Origin: a virus
DNA: 48,817 nucleotides
IMG/VR virus record: IMGVR_UViG_3300040811_001562
Location: 1 to 48,817 of that record
Direction: 5' to 3' (one strand)
Below are positions 9,087 through 18,003 of this stretch, in pieces. Below the pieces are notes generated by a model, which saw only the letters and a list, made by a program, of their open reading frames with translations, was not told where the DNA came from and made no database searches. Each line of letters begins with the position of its first letter. Within the stretch, counting starts at the first letter, position 1. Position numbers and translations under genes: made by a program.

Positions 9087-9605
9087 CTATTGTATTAAAA
9101 TTTCGTAACTATCGTCTTGTGCTGAACCTGTTCCTGTGGTTGTTGATGCTCCAGTACCTTCTCCAAATGAACTTGATGCATGTGTAAAACCAGTTAATGG
9201 AATTGCAGAACTCACTTTTACAATAGTTGCTGTCAATTGGCCAGTAAACGCAAGATCTTGCGTTAAAGTATTCATCGTGGGTTCTATTATTACATAACCA
9301 CTGAAATCCAAATTAGATTGAGAACTGGTTTTAATCTGATAACCAGTTAATTGTCCTGTATATTCTACTAAAGAAGAATCTAGAACATTGTTAGTAATTG
9401 CCTCTAATGCACCAAAGTTTTCATCTGCAGTATAATTTAATTGACTACCAGTTTTTTCTAGTAGATATGTAATCTCTCCAGTTTGATATACCGTAGAAGA
9501 ATCATATGATTCCATTTGAACATCAAATGTATCCCCTGTAACTGCTGTAATTACAGGAGCATCTGGATATGTAATATTAGGTACGGTATCTGTTAAAGTT
9601 GCCAT
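9087..9605 (-). CDS. hypothetical virion-associated protein
   Basis: 172 residues, rich in Thr, Ser and Val with alternating polar and hydrophobic residues, which suggests beta structure. Recurrent TG-containing strand patterns (YQTGEITYLL, EYTGQLTGYQI, AFTGQLTATIV) suggest a repeat of about 30 residues. It ends in a Gly/Ser/Thr-rich low-complexity tail. No family recognised. It sits between two genes of a late minus-strand operon and is likely structural. Confidence 0.65.
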   Translation of the reverse strand: MATLTDTVPNITYPDAPVITAVTGDTFDVQMESYDSSTVYQTGEITYLLEKTGSQLNYTADENFGALEAITNNVLDSSLVEYTGQLTGYQIKTSSQSNLDFSGYVIIEPTMNTLTQDLAFTGQLTATIVKVSSAIPLTGFTHASSSFGEGTGASTTTGTGSAQDDSYEILIQ

Positions 9606-9617
9606 TTATACAGCCTT

Positions 9618-11159
9618 TTATTTTGGCATCCACAGTACAACTTGTCCACCTTCATTGAGTGGAATACACCAGTGATCTGTATCAGTTCCACCTGTCTGGA
9701 AATATCCGTTTGCATCAACAGGAATCGTTGCAGCATCCAAGAACGCAAGGAAGTTCTCTGCAAATCCCATAGACATTTTCATACCAGCGATTTTACCCAT
9801 TACTGAGAATTTAACATTTGTTCCGGCATAATTGTGTGTATTGTTTGCGGTATATCTAGTATAGTTTGAGTTTGTGTAGTTACCAGTTTGCCAGTTCATG
9901 CCCGAAGATTGGTTATTACCAGCCATTCTTCCTGTACTTCCCACACTAATAGATGGTTCGTATATTACAAATCCATCATCCTGACTATCAAGAGACTTTC
10001 CTCCAAATTCAGTCAACCAACCCTTTGCACCGTCCCATGTATAATCCAATCCATTAAAGAAGTGCGAATTGAAAGACTTTGGAACAGCGGTCAGTGCTGT
10101 TGCGGTATTCGCACTACCACTTGTTGTGCTATAAGAACTTAGGCAATATGCCATTGGCCCTTGGTGTCCAACCCATCCTAACCATCCCATATGTAATCTA
10201 GTTGTACTTTGAGTATTCCAAGAACCAACATATGAATTGTTCCACGCTTCTGGAGTTCCCTCAATATCTCTACCAGCACTTCTACCAGTTGAACCATTTG
10301 TATGAGTTGGGTATTCTGTTAGAACAAACTGTGGTCTTGAATATCCTCTTTGGTTGATTTGGTATGCAAAGTTGTTTTGATTTGTTGTCATGTTTCCTTC
10401 GTCAAGTGCCTTTGCGCCACCATAGGTGTTATTATTCCAACTATCGACTCTATAATAACTATAAGAATATCCATTTGTCAACTGACAAATTAATGGTGAA
10501 TTTCCTCTGTTTGCGCCGGAATTGTCACAAAATTCTCTTCCGCTAAATGAAATTCCGTTGTGAATATACTGTCCTGCACTTGGCATGTTTTCACCAAATG
10601 ATTTGTTGTACTCTCCAAAGAAGAAAACATTTGAACCATCATTGACCTGAGCGGCGTTTGTGAATACAATTGTTGTTGCGTAATCACTGTTAAATAACCA
10701 AATTGTCCCCGCTGAAGAATATCCAACCATTGTATCTACATATGGGCCTCCAGCGTCATTTTTCCACCACGCACTCTCAGTTCCATGAGGAAGTCTGATT
10801 GGGTTAGAATATCCAGTTGCAGATGCTGCATCTGTCCAATCTGCTGCATAATTAAATTGCAATCTGTAGTTTGCACCACTGTTTGCTGTTCCACCTTGTG
10901 AGATTGTGATACCAAGATATTGATAGTTTCCAGAAGTTGCATTGTCTGCAGTTGGTCTTCTAATAACTCTAGTACAGTTATCATCTGTTCCTAGAACGAG
11001 TCCTGCTCCTGCTGTATCAAATCTTGACCATCCCATTGTGATGAGGGTTTCTGTAATATCAACAAGAAACGTTTTTGCATCTGTTGCAGCTGTAGATGCT
11101 CCGTATGATAGATATTTACAATTGGTACTTAGAGTACCGCCATTGATAGTGACTGCCAT
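9618..11159 (-). CDS. large virion structural protein, unknown fold
   Basis: 513 residues, rich in Asn, Gly, Tyr and Trp, as in phage fibre or baseplate-decorating proteins. The first 60 residues (MAVTINGGTLSTN... TETLITMGWSRFD) resemble a common start of marine-phage structural proteins. No catalytic motif or signal peptide. Two TATAAATA late boxes on the minus strand at 11196-11217 precede it. The C-terminal part (KFSVMGKIAGMKMSMGFAEN) looks like a folded domain. A virion role is inferred. Confidence 0.65.
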   Translation of the reverse strand: MAVTINGGTLSTNCKYLSYGASTAATDAKTFLVDITETLITMGWSRFDTAGAGLVLGTDDNCTRVIRRPTADNATSGNYQYLGITISQGGTANSGANYRLQFNYAADWTDAASATGYSNPIRLPHGTESAWWKNDAGGPYVDTMVGYSSAGTIWLFNSDYATTIVFTNAAQVNDGSNVFFFGEYNKSFGENMPSAGQYIHNGISFSGREFCDNSGANRGNSPLICQLTNGYSYSYYRVDSWNNNTYGGAKALDEGNMTTNQNNFAYQINQRGYSRPQFVLTEYPTHTNGSTGRSAGRDIEGTPEAWNNSYVGSWNTQSTTRLHMGWLGWVGHQGPMAYCLSSYSTTSGSANTATALTAVPKSFNSHFFNGLDYTWDGAKGWLTEFGGKSLDSQDDGFVIYEPSISVGSTGRMAGNNQSSGMNWQTGNYTNSNYTRYTANNTHNYAGTNVKFSVMGKIAGMKMSMGFAENFLAFLDAATIPVDANGYFQTGGTDTDHWCIPLNEGGQVVLWMPK

Positions 11160-11195
11160 GGTTTTCTCCTATATTAATTCGGTTGTTTGATTCTA

Positions 11196-11217
11196 TATTT
11201 ATATATATTTATTTATA
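11196..11217 (-). promoter_or_regulatory. tandem late promoter boxes
   Basis: Minus-strand TATAAATA occurs twice, at 11196-11203 and 11210-11217 (plus-strand TATTTATA), upstream of the structural gene that starts at 11159. The surrounding AT-rich run gives partial copies as well. Confidence 0.65.
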
Positions 11218-11223
11218 ATTGGC

Positions 11224-11904
11224 TTACCAAAATTGATTATAGTCTTTCAAAAATGGTCTGTTTGGTGTATAAAAGTCTGCATTGATGCAAATTCTTGTAG
11301 TGTCTCCTACATGTTCCGCTGGAACATGATATAACCAAGACGGAAAAAGATAAAGTGTATTTTCTTTTACTTTTATAGATATTTCTTCCTCGGCAAACTT
11401 AAATTTTATTTCCCCACCATCTTCTGGTACATTTAGATAGAATGTTGAAGAAACGGAATGGCCTTTCTTTTGATGATGGTGCCAGAAATTATAACTTTTC
11501 TTTTCTGTTTGTACATATACATATACTTCTGGTTCCCACTGAAAATCTATTAGTTTATTTTGCTTTACAGATTTAATTCCATATCCTTCAAGACAACATA
11601 AAATTTGTTTTATGGTTTGGTGATATAATGGAGTAATTTTTTCTAAAAAATCGGGGTTGGTGTAAGGAGTGTTAAATCCCATGTTATCTAAAATTTGTTG
11701 ATCTATTACAGAATTATATCTTTGAATAATTTCGTCTTCAAAGTTTTCTTTAATCAGATTTGAATATGGAAAATCTATTTCTATAACATTTATATAACCA
11801 CTGCCAGAATATTGATGGTGATTTCTCAATGGAAATGGTTCACTTAAATTACCAACACAGACATCATCATCTAAAGATGTGATGTCAAATTTTTCAATTT
11901 TCAT
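11224..11904 (-). CDS. putative 2OG-Fe(II) oxygenase
   Basis: 226 residues with the layout of small phage 2-oxoglutarate/Fe(II) oxygenases. A His cluster (NFWHHHQKKGHS, 139-150) precedes the strand STFYLNVPEDGGEI. The distal site is FPSWLYHVP with H193, followed by TTRICIN with R204, the usual 2OG-binding Arg. The first motif is irregular, so the exact first iron ligand (H142 or H144) and any Asp ligand are uncertain. Such genes are often found among tail-fibre genes in marine myoviruses; hydroxylation of a virion or host protein is a guess. It is 12 bases downstream of the large fibre gene in the same unit. Confidence 0.65.
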   Translation of the reverse strand: MKIEKFDITSLDDDVCVGNLSEPFPLRNHHQYSGSGYINVIEIDFPYSNLIKENFEDEIIQRYNSVIDQQILDNMGFNTPYTNPDFLEKITPLYHQTIKQILCCLEGYGIKSVKQNKLIDFQWEPEVYVYVQTEKKSYNFWHHHQKKGHSVSSTFYLNVPEDGGEIKFKFAEEEISIKVKENTLYLFPSWLYHVPAEHVGDTTRICINADFYTPNRPFLKDYNQFW

Positions 11905-11915
11905 TATTTTATCCT

Positions 11916-13973
11916 TTATACATAATCAACTTTTACAGTTAAATTTTCTCCCGAACCACTATCTACATCTAAGGTTAATGTATCTGTAGTTAAAATTGAA
12001 TTTGTTGTGAAATTTGCTGTAACTGTATTTTGTCCAGTTGGAATTGTAAATTGTTGCAATTCACTTCCGTTTTTATTAATTGAGAAAATTACTGCAGCGT
12101 TCACTGACTGTTCTATAGTTGCAGTTAATGTTTGTAGTGAAACAGTTCTATCTGGACTAAATGTTTTTGTTCCAGTTAAAGGTGCAACAAAGCTTCCTGC
12201 TCGTAACATATAAAATGTAGTATTTGCATTAGAATTTACCCAAGAGGTTCCATCCCACACATAAAGTGCTTTGGTTGCGGTAACAAATCCAAGATCGCCT
12301 TGTGTGTTACCTGTTGTTGGTAAATCCGATAAAAGTGCATATGTTGTAACCCCTGCACCACCAGAACCAGTTGCACTACCGTCTGCGACTGCAGTAATCC
12401 ATTCAGAACCATCCCAAATATACAACTTACTTGTATCTTGTGCAAATGCAATATCGCCATTGGTATTTCCAACAAGGGGTAGATATGATTCTAATGAATA
12501 AATTTCTACAGATGCGACCAATGATGTTCCATCTGGTGCAACCAATGTTGCAGTACCAGCAACTTCTTTAATCTTGTTTTTAAATGCTGGAGTGTTTTCT
12601 ACATATGTCGATAAGTCCTGTGGTACAAACTTAGAAGTTGTTGCATCATAAATTAAACACATTTGTGATGTGAGAGTTGGAATAGGACGAATTTCCATTT
12701 TTTGAACATGTTTTTCTTGCGAATGTTGTCCATAAATGATGTAATTTCCGTTTTCGTTTTGTTCAACTTCCAAGTCTTTTACACGAATGGTTCCTCTCAT
12801 GACTGAGTGATTTCCACATTGATAATATAAAACATCTGGTGCATTTGAAGGAACTGTAAATGTGATTGTGCCATTATCCGTTCTAGAATTTGTAACACCA
12901 CTTGTCCATTCTCCGACATAATCTCCTGCAACAAATCCAGTACCATTGTCAGTAGTAAAGTAGAATGGATGTCCTACAGCATTAATATTCACAGTATATG
13001 TGCCACCACGATAAAATGGGCCAATCTCTGTATTATTACCACTTGCAGTTCCACTAAACACATATGCACCAGTTACTGCTGTTACTGTATAAGAAATCGA
13101 TGGTGCAGTCAGTGTTGGTAATGTAATAGATGATGGAACAGAAACAGCAAGTCTTTGAACACTAGTTGTGTTGCCGCTATTAATGTCTGGATGAGAATGG
13201 TCGACTGTCGAATAAGTTGCCCAAGAAACTAAATTATCATCTCCAGCGCCCTCAATCCATTTTAACTTAAACGCATGTGCCTGTGTCATGTTTCCATACT
13301 GAGTATTTGCAAAGTTATTAATTTGATATGTACCTTGCATGTATAATGGAACACTTGTTTGAGTTTGATTGGTGATTGTTATTCTTGCATATGGTAGTGC
13401 GGATTGTGTCCAAGTCCATTGCCATGCAGTTCCATGTCCTGCAGTTGGGTCTGCAACTTGAATTTCTAATGTCTCTGGTTGTACATTTGTGTCAACATTT
13501 GATAAATCATCTATAGCTGATGGAATTGTATCTGTGCCAATTTTAGTACCTGTAGGTAAATTGATATTTCCTTCAGTATCAATCGAAATTTCAGTACCAC
13601 CAATGTTTAGTGTGTTACCACTGATGTAAAGGTCACGAAATCTATTTGATGGACTACCTAAATCATATGCCTCGTTGCTATCTGGAATCAGATCACCAGT
13701 AACAGAAGTAATATTTGTTATTGTGACATTTGTTGGATTTCTCAACTGTTTGAGTGCAGAAGAAATTCTAATCAATTCATCGGTAGTTGCAGTTGAAATA
13801 AGTGTATTCGCTCTGGTGTTGACTGCATTTTCAATATCGGCGTCTTCAGATAAGCCTATACCTTTTGCAGAACGAGTAAGATCCAACAAACCACTTGCAG
13901 TTGCAGTTGGAATTGCACTTAGTAATTCTGTCTTGAGTGATGCAATTGATGTGTTTAAGTTACTATCTGCCAT
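11916..13973 (-). CDS. tail-fibre protein with cupredoxin-like domain
   Basis: 685 residues. The N-terminus (about 1-80) is paralogous to the gene at 15376. Residues 100-130 (AYDLGSPSNRFRDLYISGNT) follow the common tail-fibre stem pattern. Residues about 295-400 form a cupredoxin-like beta sandwich: HPFYF with H335, then YYQCGNHSVMRGTI with C386, H389 and M392, the four type-1 copper ligand positions. Two display cassettes follow (LYIWDGSEW, ALYVWDGTSW), then a C-terminal beta domain ending NLTVKVDYV, similar to the end of the 15376 gene. No signal peptide; a virion fibre is most likely. Copper binding is a prediction. Confidence 0.75.
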   Translation of the reverse strand: MADSNLNTSIASLKTELLSAIPTATASGLLDLTRSAKGIGLSEDADIENAVNTRANTLISTATTDELIRISSALKQLRNPTNVTITNITSVTGDLIPDSNEAYDLGSPSNRFRDLYISGNTLNIGGTEISIDTEGNINLPTGTKIGTDTIPSAIDDLSNVDTNVQPETLEIQVADPTAGHGTAWQWTWTQSALPYARITITNQTQTSVPLYMQGTYQINNFANTQYGNMTQAHAFKLKWIEGAGDDNLVSWATYSTVDHSHPDINSGNTTSVQRLAVSVPSSITLPTLTAPSISYTVTAVTGAYVFSGTASGNNTEIGPFYRGGTYTVNINAVGHPFYFTTDNGTGFVAGDYVGEWTSGVTNSRTDNGTITFTVPSNAPDVLYYQCGNHSVMRGTIRVKDLEVEQNENGNYIIYGQHSQEKHVQKMEIRPIPTLTSQMCLIYDATTSKFVPQDLSTYVENTPAFKNKIKEVAGTATLVAPDGTSLVASVEIYSLESYLPLVGNTNGDIAFAQDTSKLYIWDGSEWITAVADGSATGSGGAGVTTYALLSDLPTTGNTQGDLGFVTATKALYVWDGTSWVNSNANTTFYMLRAGSFVAPLTGTKTFSPDRTVSLQTLTATIEQSVNAAVIFSINKNGSELQQFTIPTGQNTVTANFTTNSILTTDTLTLDVDSGSGENLTVKVDYV

Positions 13974-13989
13974 TTATCCAATCCTATGG

Positions 13990-14247
13990 TTAATAATTAG
14001 ACCAGTTTTGTGGGTCTACTGGAGTCGTACCCCCCCCGCCACCAGTGGACGCTGCAATTGGTGCGAAACTCACTGTAGAAGTACTGACTGGAATAACAAT
14101 ATTTGCAGCTGTTACAAAAGTTGGTTCTGCAGCAAGTTTAAACGATACTACAGAAGTACTGACTGGAATAACAATATTTGCAGCTGTTACAAAAGTTGGT
14201 TCTGCAGCAAGTTTAAACGATACTACTGACGAAGATACTAATGCCAT
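13990..14247 (-). CDS. small repeat protein of the fibre operon
   Basis: 85 residues. Two identical 25-residue repeats (core SFKLAAEPTFVTAANIVIP) plus a diverged third start (STVSFAPIAAS), then a GGGGG linker and TTPVDPQNW. The duplication is identical at DNA level, so it is recent or gene-converted. Its ATG overlaps the upstream stop by one base (TAATG). Function unknown; beta-rich composition suits a small virion component. Confidence 0.65.
   Translation of the reverse strand: MALVSSSVVSFKLAAEPTFVTAANIVIPVSTSVVSFKLAAEPTFVTAANIVIPVSTSTVSFAPIAASTGGGGGTTPVDPQNWSNY
14077..14226. repeat. perfect 75-bp tandem duplication
   Basis: 14077-14151 and 14152-14226 are identical 75-base units, in frame (25 codons) with the small gene at 13990-14247. 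No third intact unit; a diverged fragment follows on the coding strand. Confidence 0.95.
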
Positions 14248-15353
14248 TAGACACCTACATTATTAATTGGGAAGGCCCAACATGTTGGATAGTATGCGTT
14301 ATTAGTTCCTGTGTTCATTATTGCAGAAGGTCTGTGTCCTCTGAAAATAACATATTCTGTTGCATCACTAGTTTGTAATGTATCGCCGATATATCCAACC
14401 GTATCAGCGGTTCTATAAGTATTCAACATTATCGAATGATATCTTGTATCAACATCTGGATTTACATCGTTGTATTGATATCCTTCCCAATTCATTGGAT
14501 ACCATTGACATGGAATGAGTGATGGTTGCAGGCCAGTAGAAGTTGGTGTCTCTGGAACCCTTGCAGCGGGAGAAGGAACCATTGTACAGAAATTTTCATA
14601 ATTCTGGAAGTTACCATTCATGTTCCATGGTGACTGATATGCAGCACTGACCGTTGTATCGAAAAAAGTATTGTCTGGTTTCCATGCCTGGAATCTACCA
14701 ATCGTAAATCCGTTAGATGACCAATTTGTTTCCGTATGATAGTTGTCAGTTGGATTTTCCGAACCAGTTTCCATCCAACAGCCAGGATAATAAAGACTAT
14801 TTTGACTAAGAGCATCTACATCGTAATCATTCTTGACAAAATCTGACCAAACAGTTAACTTATATTTTTGGTTTGTTGGGTCTGCAGTTGTTGTATCTAT
14901 TGATTGAAACGCTAGTGTTGTATCATTTACAACGAGATGATATTCTCTGCCAGTAGAATGAGTGACACTAAGTTGAGTATTTCCACCTTGTGTGTTGCTT
15001 GCCCCTAATATATTCTGAATTCCATCTTTTGAATATGCAGTAAATCCACCTTGTCCAGAAGAACCTAATATTCTTAATTGACATTCTACATCAAAAGTTG
15101 TACCGTCCCACTGAACATGTTTTTTGGTGACTGCAAAAAAGTCATCCTGTCCTTGAGTTGTGAATGCGGTTGAATAATCTGTACCAATTACAGGTGTATG
15201 ATAAGTACCGGCACTTGCGCCCGTTCCAGTAATAGATGAACCCAAACCAGCACCAACACACTGTCCAATGGTTGTGATTTGCCCTGTAATGAGTCTCATC
15301 AAATCCCATGCAGTGTCTTGTGCAGTACTATTGATGATATATTTGATATACAT
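14247..15353 (-). CDS. virion structural protein, unknown fold
   Basis: 368 residues, aromatic- and Asn/Thr-rich, starting MYIKYIINSTAQDTAWDLM. The composition and C-terminal pattern resemble the 513-residue structural protein at 9618 (both end in residues describing compact Trp/Pro-rich segments). First gene behind the late box at 15377-15384. No enzyme motif, signal peptide or membrane segment. Likely a fibre or baseplate component. Confidence 0.65.
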   Translation of the reverse strand: MYIKYIINSTAQDTAWDLMRLITGQITTIGQCVGAGLGSSITGTGASAGTYHTPVIGTDYSTAFTTQGQDDFFAVTKKHVQWDGTTFDVECQLRILGSSGQGGFTAYSKDGIQNILGASNTQGGNTQLSVTHSTGREYHLVVNDTTLAFQSIDTTTADPTNQKYKLTVWSDFVKNDYDVDALSQNSLYYPGCWMETGSENPTDNYHTETNWSSNGFTIGRFQAWKPDNTFFDTTVSAAYQSPWNMNGNFQNYENFCTMVPSPAARVPETPTSTGLQPSLIPCQWYPMNWEGYQYNDVNPDVDTRYHSIMLNTYRTADTVGYIGDTLQTSDATEYVIFRGHRPSAIMNTGTNNAYYPTCWAFPINNVGV

Positions 15354-15375
15354 TTGTTATCTCCTAAATTTCTAA

Positions 15376-16170
15376 CTATTTATATGTTATTTCTACTGTT
15401 AAATTTTCTCCAGCAACCGTAGACCCAACTGAAACAATATCAATAGTTAAGAAATCGTCTTCTGACATAGAAGAGATTGTTGGAGATGTATCAGATATCA
15501 GTGTAGTTCCATCTGCAACAGTCAATTGTTGGTTTGTGGTGACTCCTGAACTTGTTCTGTTTACTTGTATGACTATTCCGGCACCTGTTGGTGCGGTATC
15601 TACTCTTGCTTTAATTTTACTAATTGTAATATTTTTTGGTGCATACCATCTTTTAGTACCAGTATATGCACTTAATTCTCCTGTGTGAGTCAATGCAACA
15701 ACATTAGTAATATTCGCCAATGAGTTAGTGACTGTTGTTGCAAAATTTGCATCATCTCCTAATGCCGCAGCCAACTCATTGAGAGTATCAAGTGTTGCTG
15801 GTGCAGAATCTACAAGGTTTGCTACATTCAACGCAATTCTTGCATCCGTTCTTGCGTCTGTATAATAAAGATTTGAGGTTCCTTCTACAATATCATCTGA
15901 AGTTGTTGATGGAGATACTGCCCCTGCAGTTGTATTTCTGAGTTGTTTAATGGCATTCGATAACTTTACCATATCATTCGTAGTTGCATTTGATGATAAA
16001 GTATTTGCTCTAGAGTTGATTGCAGTTTCTATTGAAGTGTCTTCTGTAAGTCCAATAGATTTTGCTGCTCTTGATAAAGACACCAATTCGTCAACAGTTG
16101 CTGTTGGAGTATCATTCAGTATTTTTGTACGAATTGCACTTATCGATGTCGATAGATTTGCGTCTGCCAT
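15376..16170 (-). CDS. short tail-fibre paralogue
   Basis: 264 residues. Residues 1-80 (MADANLSTSISAIRTKIL...) are paralogous to the start of the 685-residue fibre at 11916. The middle has VDSAPATLDTLNELAAAL, a motif frequent in phage fibres and also present in the 829-residue protein at 18004. The C-terminal beta domain ends NLTVEITYK, matching the end of 11916. It thus looks like a version of that fibre with the central domains missing. Late box at 16201-16208 upstream. Confidence 0.75.
   Translation of the reverse strand: MADANLSTSISAIRTKILNDTPTATVDELVSLSRAAKSIGLTEDTSIETAINSRANTLSSNATTNDMVKLSNAIKQLRNTTAGAVSPSTTSDDIVEGTSNLYYTDARTDARIALNVANLVDSAPATLDTLNELAAALGDDANFATTVTNSLANITNVVALTHTGELSAYTGTKRWYAPKNITISKIKARVDTAPTGAGIVIQVNRTSSGVTTNQQLTVADGTTLISDTSPTISSMSEDDFLTIDIVSVGSTVAGENLTVEITYK
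15377..15384 (-). promoter_or_regulatory. late promoter box
   Basis: Minus-strand TATAAATA, 24 bases upstream of the ATG at 15353. It overlaps the stop codon region of the upstream gene (15376), so the unit 15353 to 11224 can be transcribed on its own. Confidence 0.7.
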
Positions 16171-16200
16171 CCTAATTAACCTTTGTAATTATGTTTCTTC

Positions 16201-16208
16201 TATTTATA
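16201..16208 (-). promoter_or_regulatory. late promoter box
   Basis: Minus-strand TATAAATA (TATTTATA on the plus strand), 31 bases upstream of the ATG at 16170 of the short fibre paralogue. Confidence 0.7.
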
Positions 16209-16214
16209 TGTTTT

Positions 16215-17993
16215 TTAAACAGAACTTATACTGCCAGTGGCTGATACTTGGGCACTTAGATAAATCAATCCATTGTTAGGACAAACCGCATATGAATTAA
16301 AGTTTCCTTGATCGCAAGTAACTTGTACTTGGAAATCATAAACTCCAAAAGTATCGGTATAATTAGGAATTCTTCCGAAAGTATCCATTCGGGCTTCAAC
16401 TACAGTACTTCCATTTGCAAATTCATTTGGATCTGCTTGCGCCATCCATCCAAATGTAAGTTGTCCAGACCCAGTGTTTGGTACTGGATAGAAGTTATCA
16501 GACTGGTATGGCCCTCGTACACCTAAAACTGGAGTTGGGCCAAATGCATAATTATATACATCCACATCACCGCTCGCCGATTGTCTTTGCACACGATATT
16601 TTGCCTGTACGGAAGTAATACCTGTCAATCCTGTATAGTTGATATACATGTCAACAGGTGTGGCCATTGCACCACTATCTCCAGACGCCTTTGTAACAAT
16701 TATTCTTTCGTTTGTTGGATCGTGTCTAAATCCTATATAACACCATGCCTCAACGAACCCAATAGTATTATTAAATTGACGGTTAGTACCCCAATCAGAA
16801 AGGTCAAATCTATTATCAAAACTAACTGGATCTGGAGGCGTCAATGAAGTATCATTAATAATGAATGTATCGGATGCGACTTGAGTGGGTATTGTGGGCT
16901 CTGTGGATGTGCCGATGCGGATGACCGCATTCTCATCTCCTTCTGTTAACGAGTCAGCAGTAGGTACAACGGTAAATGAACCTGAGTTGTTTGCGATACT
17001 AAAAGAACCAGATGATTGCATAAATTGTGTTGATGGACTTACGGCCCAATATAATGTTGTTCCGTTTGGAACATCAGTTGTGGTTACATTTATCGTACCA
17101 GAAGAACCTTCGTCAATAGAATCTGGCGCTGTTACTGTATATGTTGCTGGTGAAGTTGAGGTATCAATAATGGCGAATGTATCAGTTACTACAATTGTTC
17201 CTGTTGCACTTCCAGTTCTAATTTCAATTGTTCCTTGTTCAGTACCTTCAGTGGTTGTATCTTCAGTTGCAGAAATATCAAAACTTCCTGTATCGTTGTT
17301 AATTGTAAATGAACCACTTGCAGGGCTAAGATCTTCTGAAGGACTTACAGTAAACCATAGAATTGTGTTATCTGGGACAAGTGTTGTATTGACTACAAAT
17401 GTTCTGGTGTCTCCTTCATTGATAGAAGCAGGGCTTGAAATTGAGTAAGTGGGAACGTCTGGATCAAAAATTGAAACTGTATCTGCAGTCTCTGATAATG
17501 CTCTAGTTATAGTATTCGTACCATCAGTAAAGGTAACATTTCCACTTATGGTTGCAATTAATGTTTCGGTTCCTTCATTCAGCCCATCATCTTCGAATGT
17601 AATACTGAAAAAAGCGGTGTTGGAATTGATGGTAATGGTACTTGGAACTGGATCACCTATTTGTACCGCCGCTGGGTAATCTGCACTTGAAGAGGTTCCC
17701 ACAAGAGAAAGATTAAATACTGTGCCGTCTGGCACATTAGATGTTGTTACTGTAAATGTTACAGTCCCCGTCACGGCCGCTTCTCCCTCTGATATACTTG
17801 TAGAGTCTGGAGAAAAACTATCTATACTTGGTTCTGGAGCAGGATCAGTTGGTGGTGGCGGAGGGGCCACTGGTGCTGGGCCTTCTATTATTGCCTTTCT
17901 TAACCACGCAACTTTACTTGAGTTATATACCCAAGTTCTACTTCCTATAGTATGTTCATCATCATTAGAAGGTGTAGAAGGAAAGTTTGCCAT
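16215..17993 (-). CDS. fibre protein with Calx-beta-like repeats
   Basis: 592 residues. N-terminal FPSTPSNDDEHTIGSRTWVY matches the fibre N-terminal module seen at 5058 and 3660. A Pro-rich hinge follows (APVAPPPPPTDPAPEP, about 40-55). Three repeats of about 95-110 residues (roughly 60-180, 185-275, 280-380) each carry ISEGE/INEGD/IDEGS, a VPDGT or VPNGT turn and a final acidic EGTE/EGDE loop: the Calx-beta pattern, usually calcium binding. The C-terminal 200 residues are beta-rich and unassigned. Likely an elongated, calcium-stiffened fibre. Confidence 0.75.
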   Translation of the reverse strand: MANFPSTPSNDDEHTIGSRTWVYNSSKVAWLRKAIIEGPAPVAPPPPPTDPAPEPSIDSFSPDSTSISEGEAAVTGTVTFTVTTSNVPDGTVFNLSLVGTSSSADYPAAVQIGDPVPSTITINSNTAFFSITFEDDGLNEGTETLIATISGNVTFTDGTNTITRALSETADTVSIFDPDVPTYSISSPASINEGDTRTFVVNTTLVPDNTILWFTVSPSEDLSPASGSFTINNDTGSFDISATEDTTTEGTEQGTIEIRTGSATGTIVVTDTFAIIDTSTSPATYTVTAPDSIDEGSSGTINVTTTDVPNGTTLYWAVSPSTQFMQSSGSFSIANNSGSFTVVPTADSLTEGDENAVIRIGTSTEPTIPTQVASDTFIINDTSLTPPDPVSFDNRFDLSDWGTNRQFNNTIGFVEAWCYIGFRHDPTNERIIVTKASGDSGAMATPVDMYINYTGLTGITSVQAKYRVQRQSASGDVDVYNYAFGPTPVLGVRGPYQSDNFYPVPNTGSGQLTFGWMAQADPNEFANGSTVVEARMDTFGRIPNYTDTFGVYDFQVQVTCDQGNFNSYAVCPNNGLIYLSAQVSATGSISSV

Positions 17994-18003
17994 TTAATTT
18001 TCC

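Noticed and set aside
14077-14226. Possible CRISPR or attachment-site repeat
   Set aside because: Two adjacent 75-base units without spacers, in frame with a gene; this is a coding tandem duplication.
16885-17679. Long plus-strand frames opposite the Calx-beta fibre
   Set aside because: Shadow of repetitive Thr/Val/Ser coding; no promoter or ribosome site and opposite to the operon.
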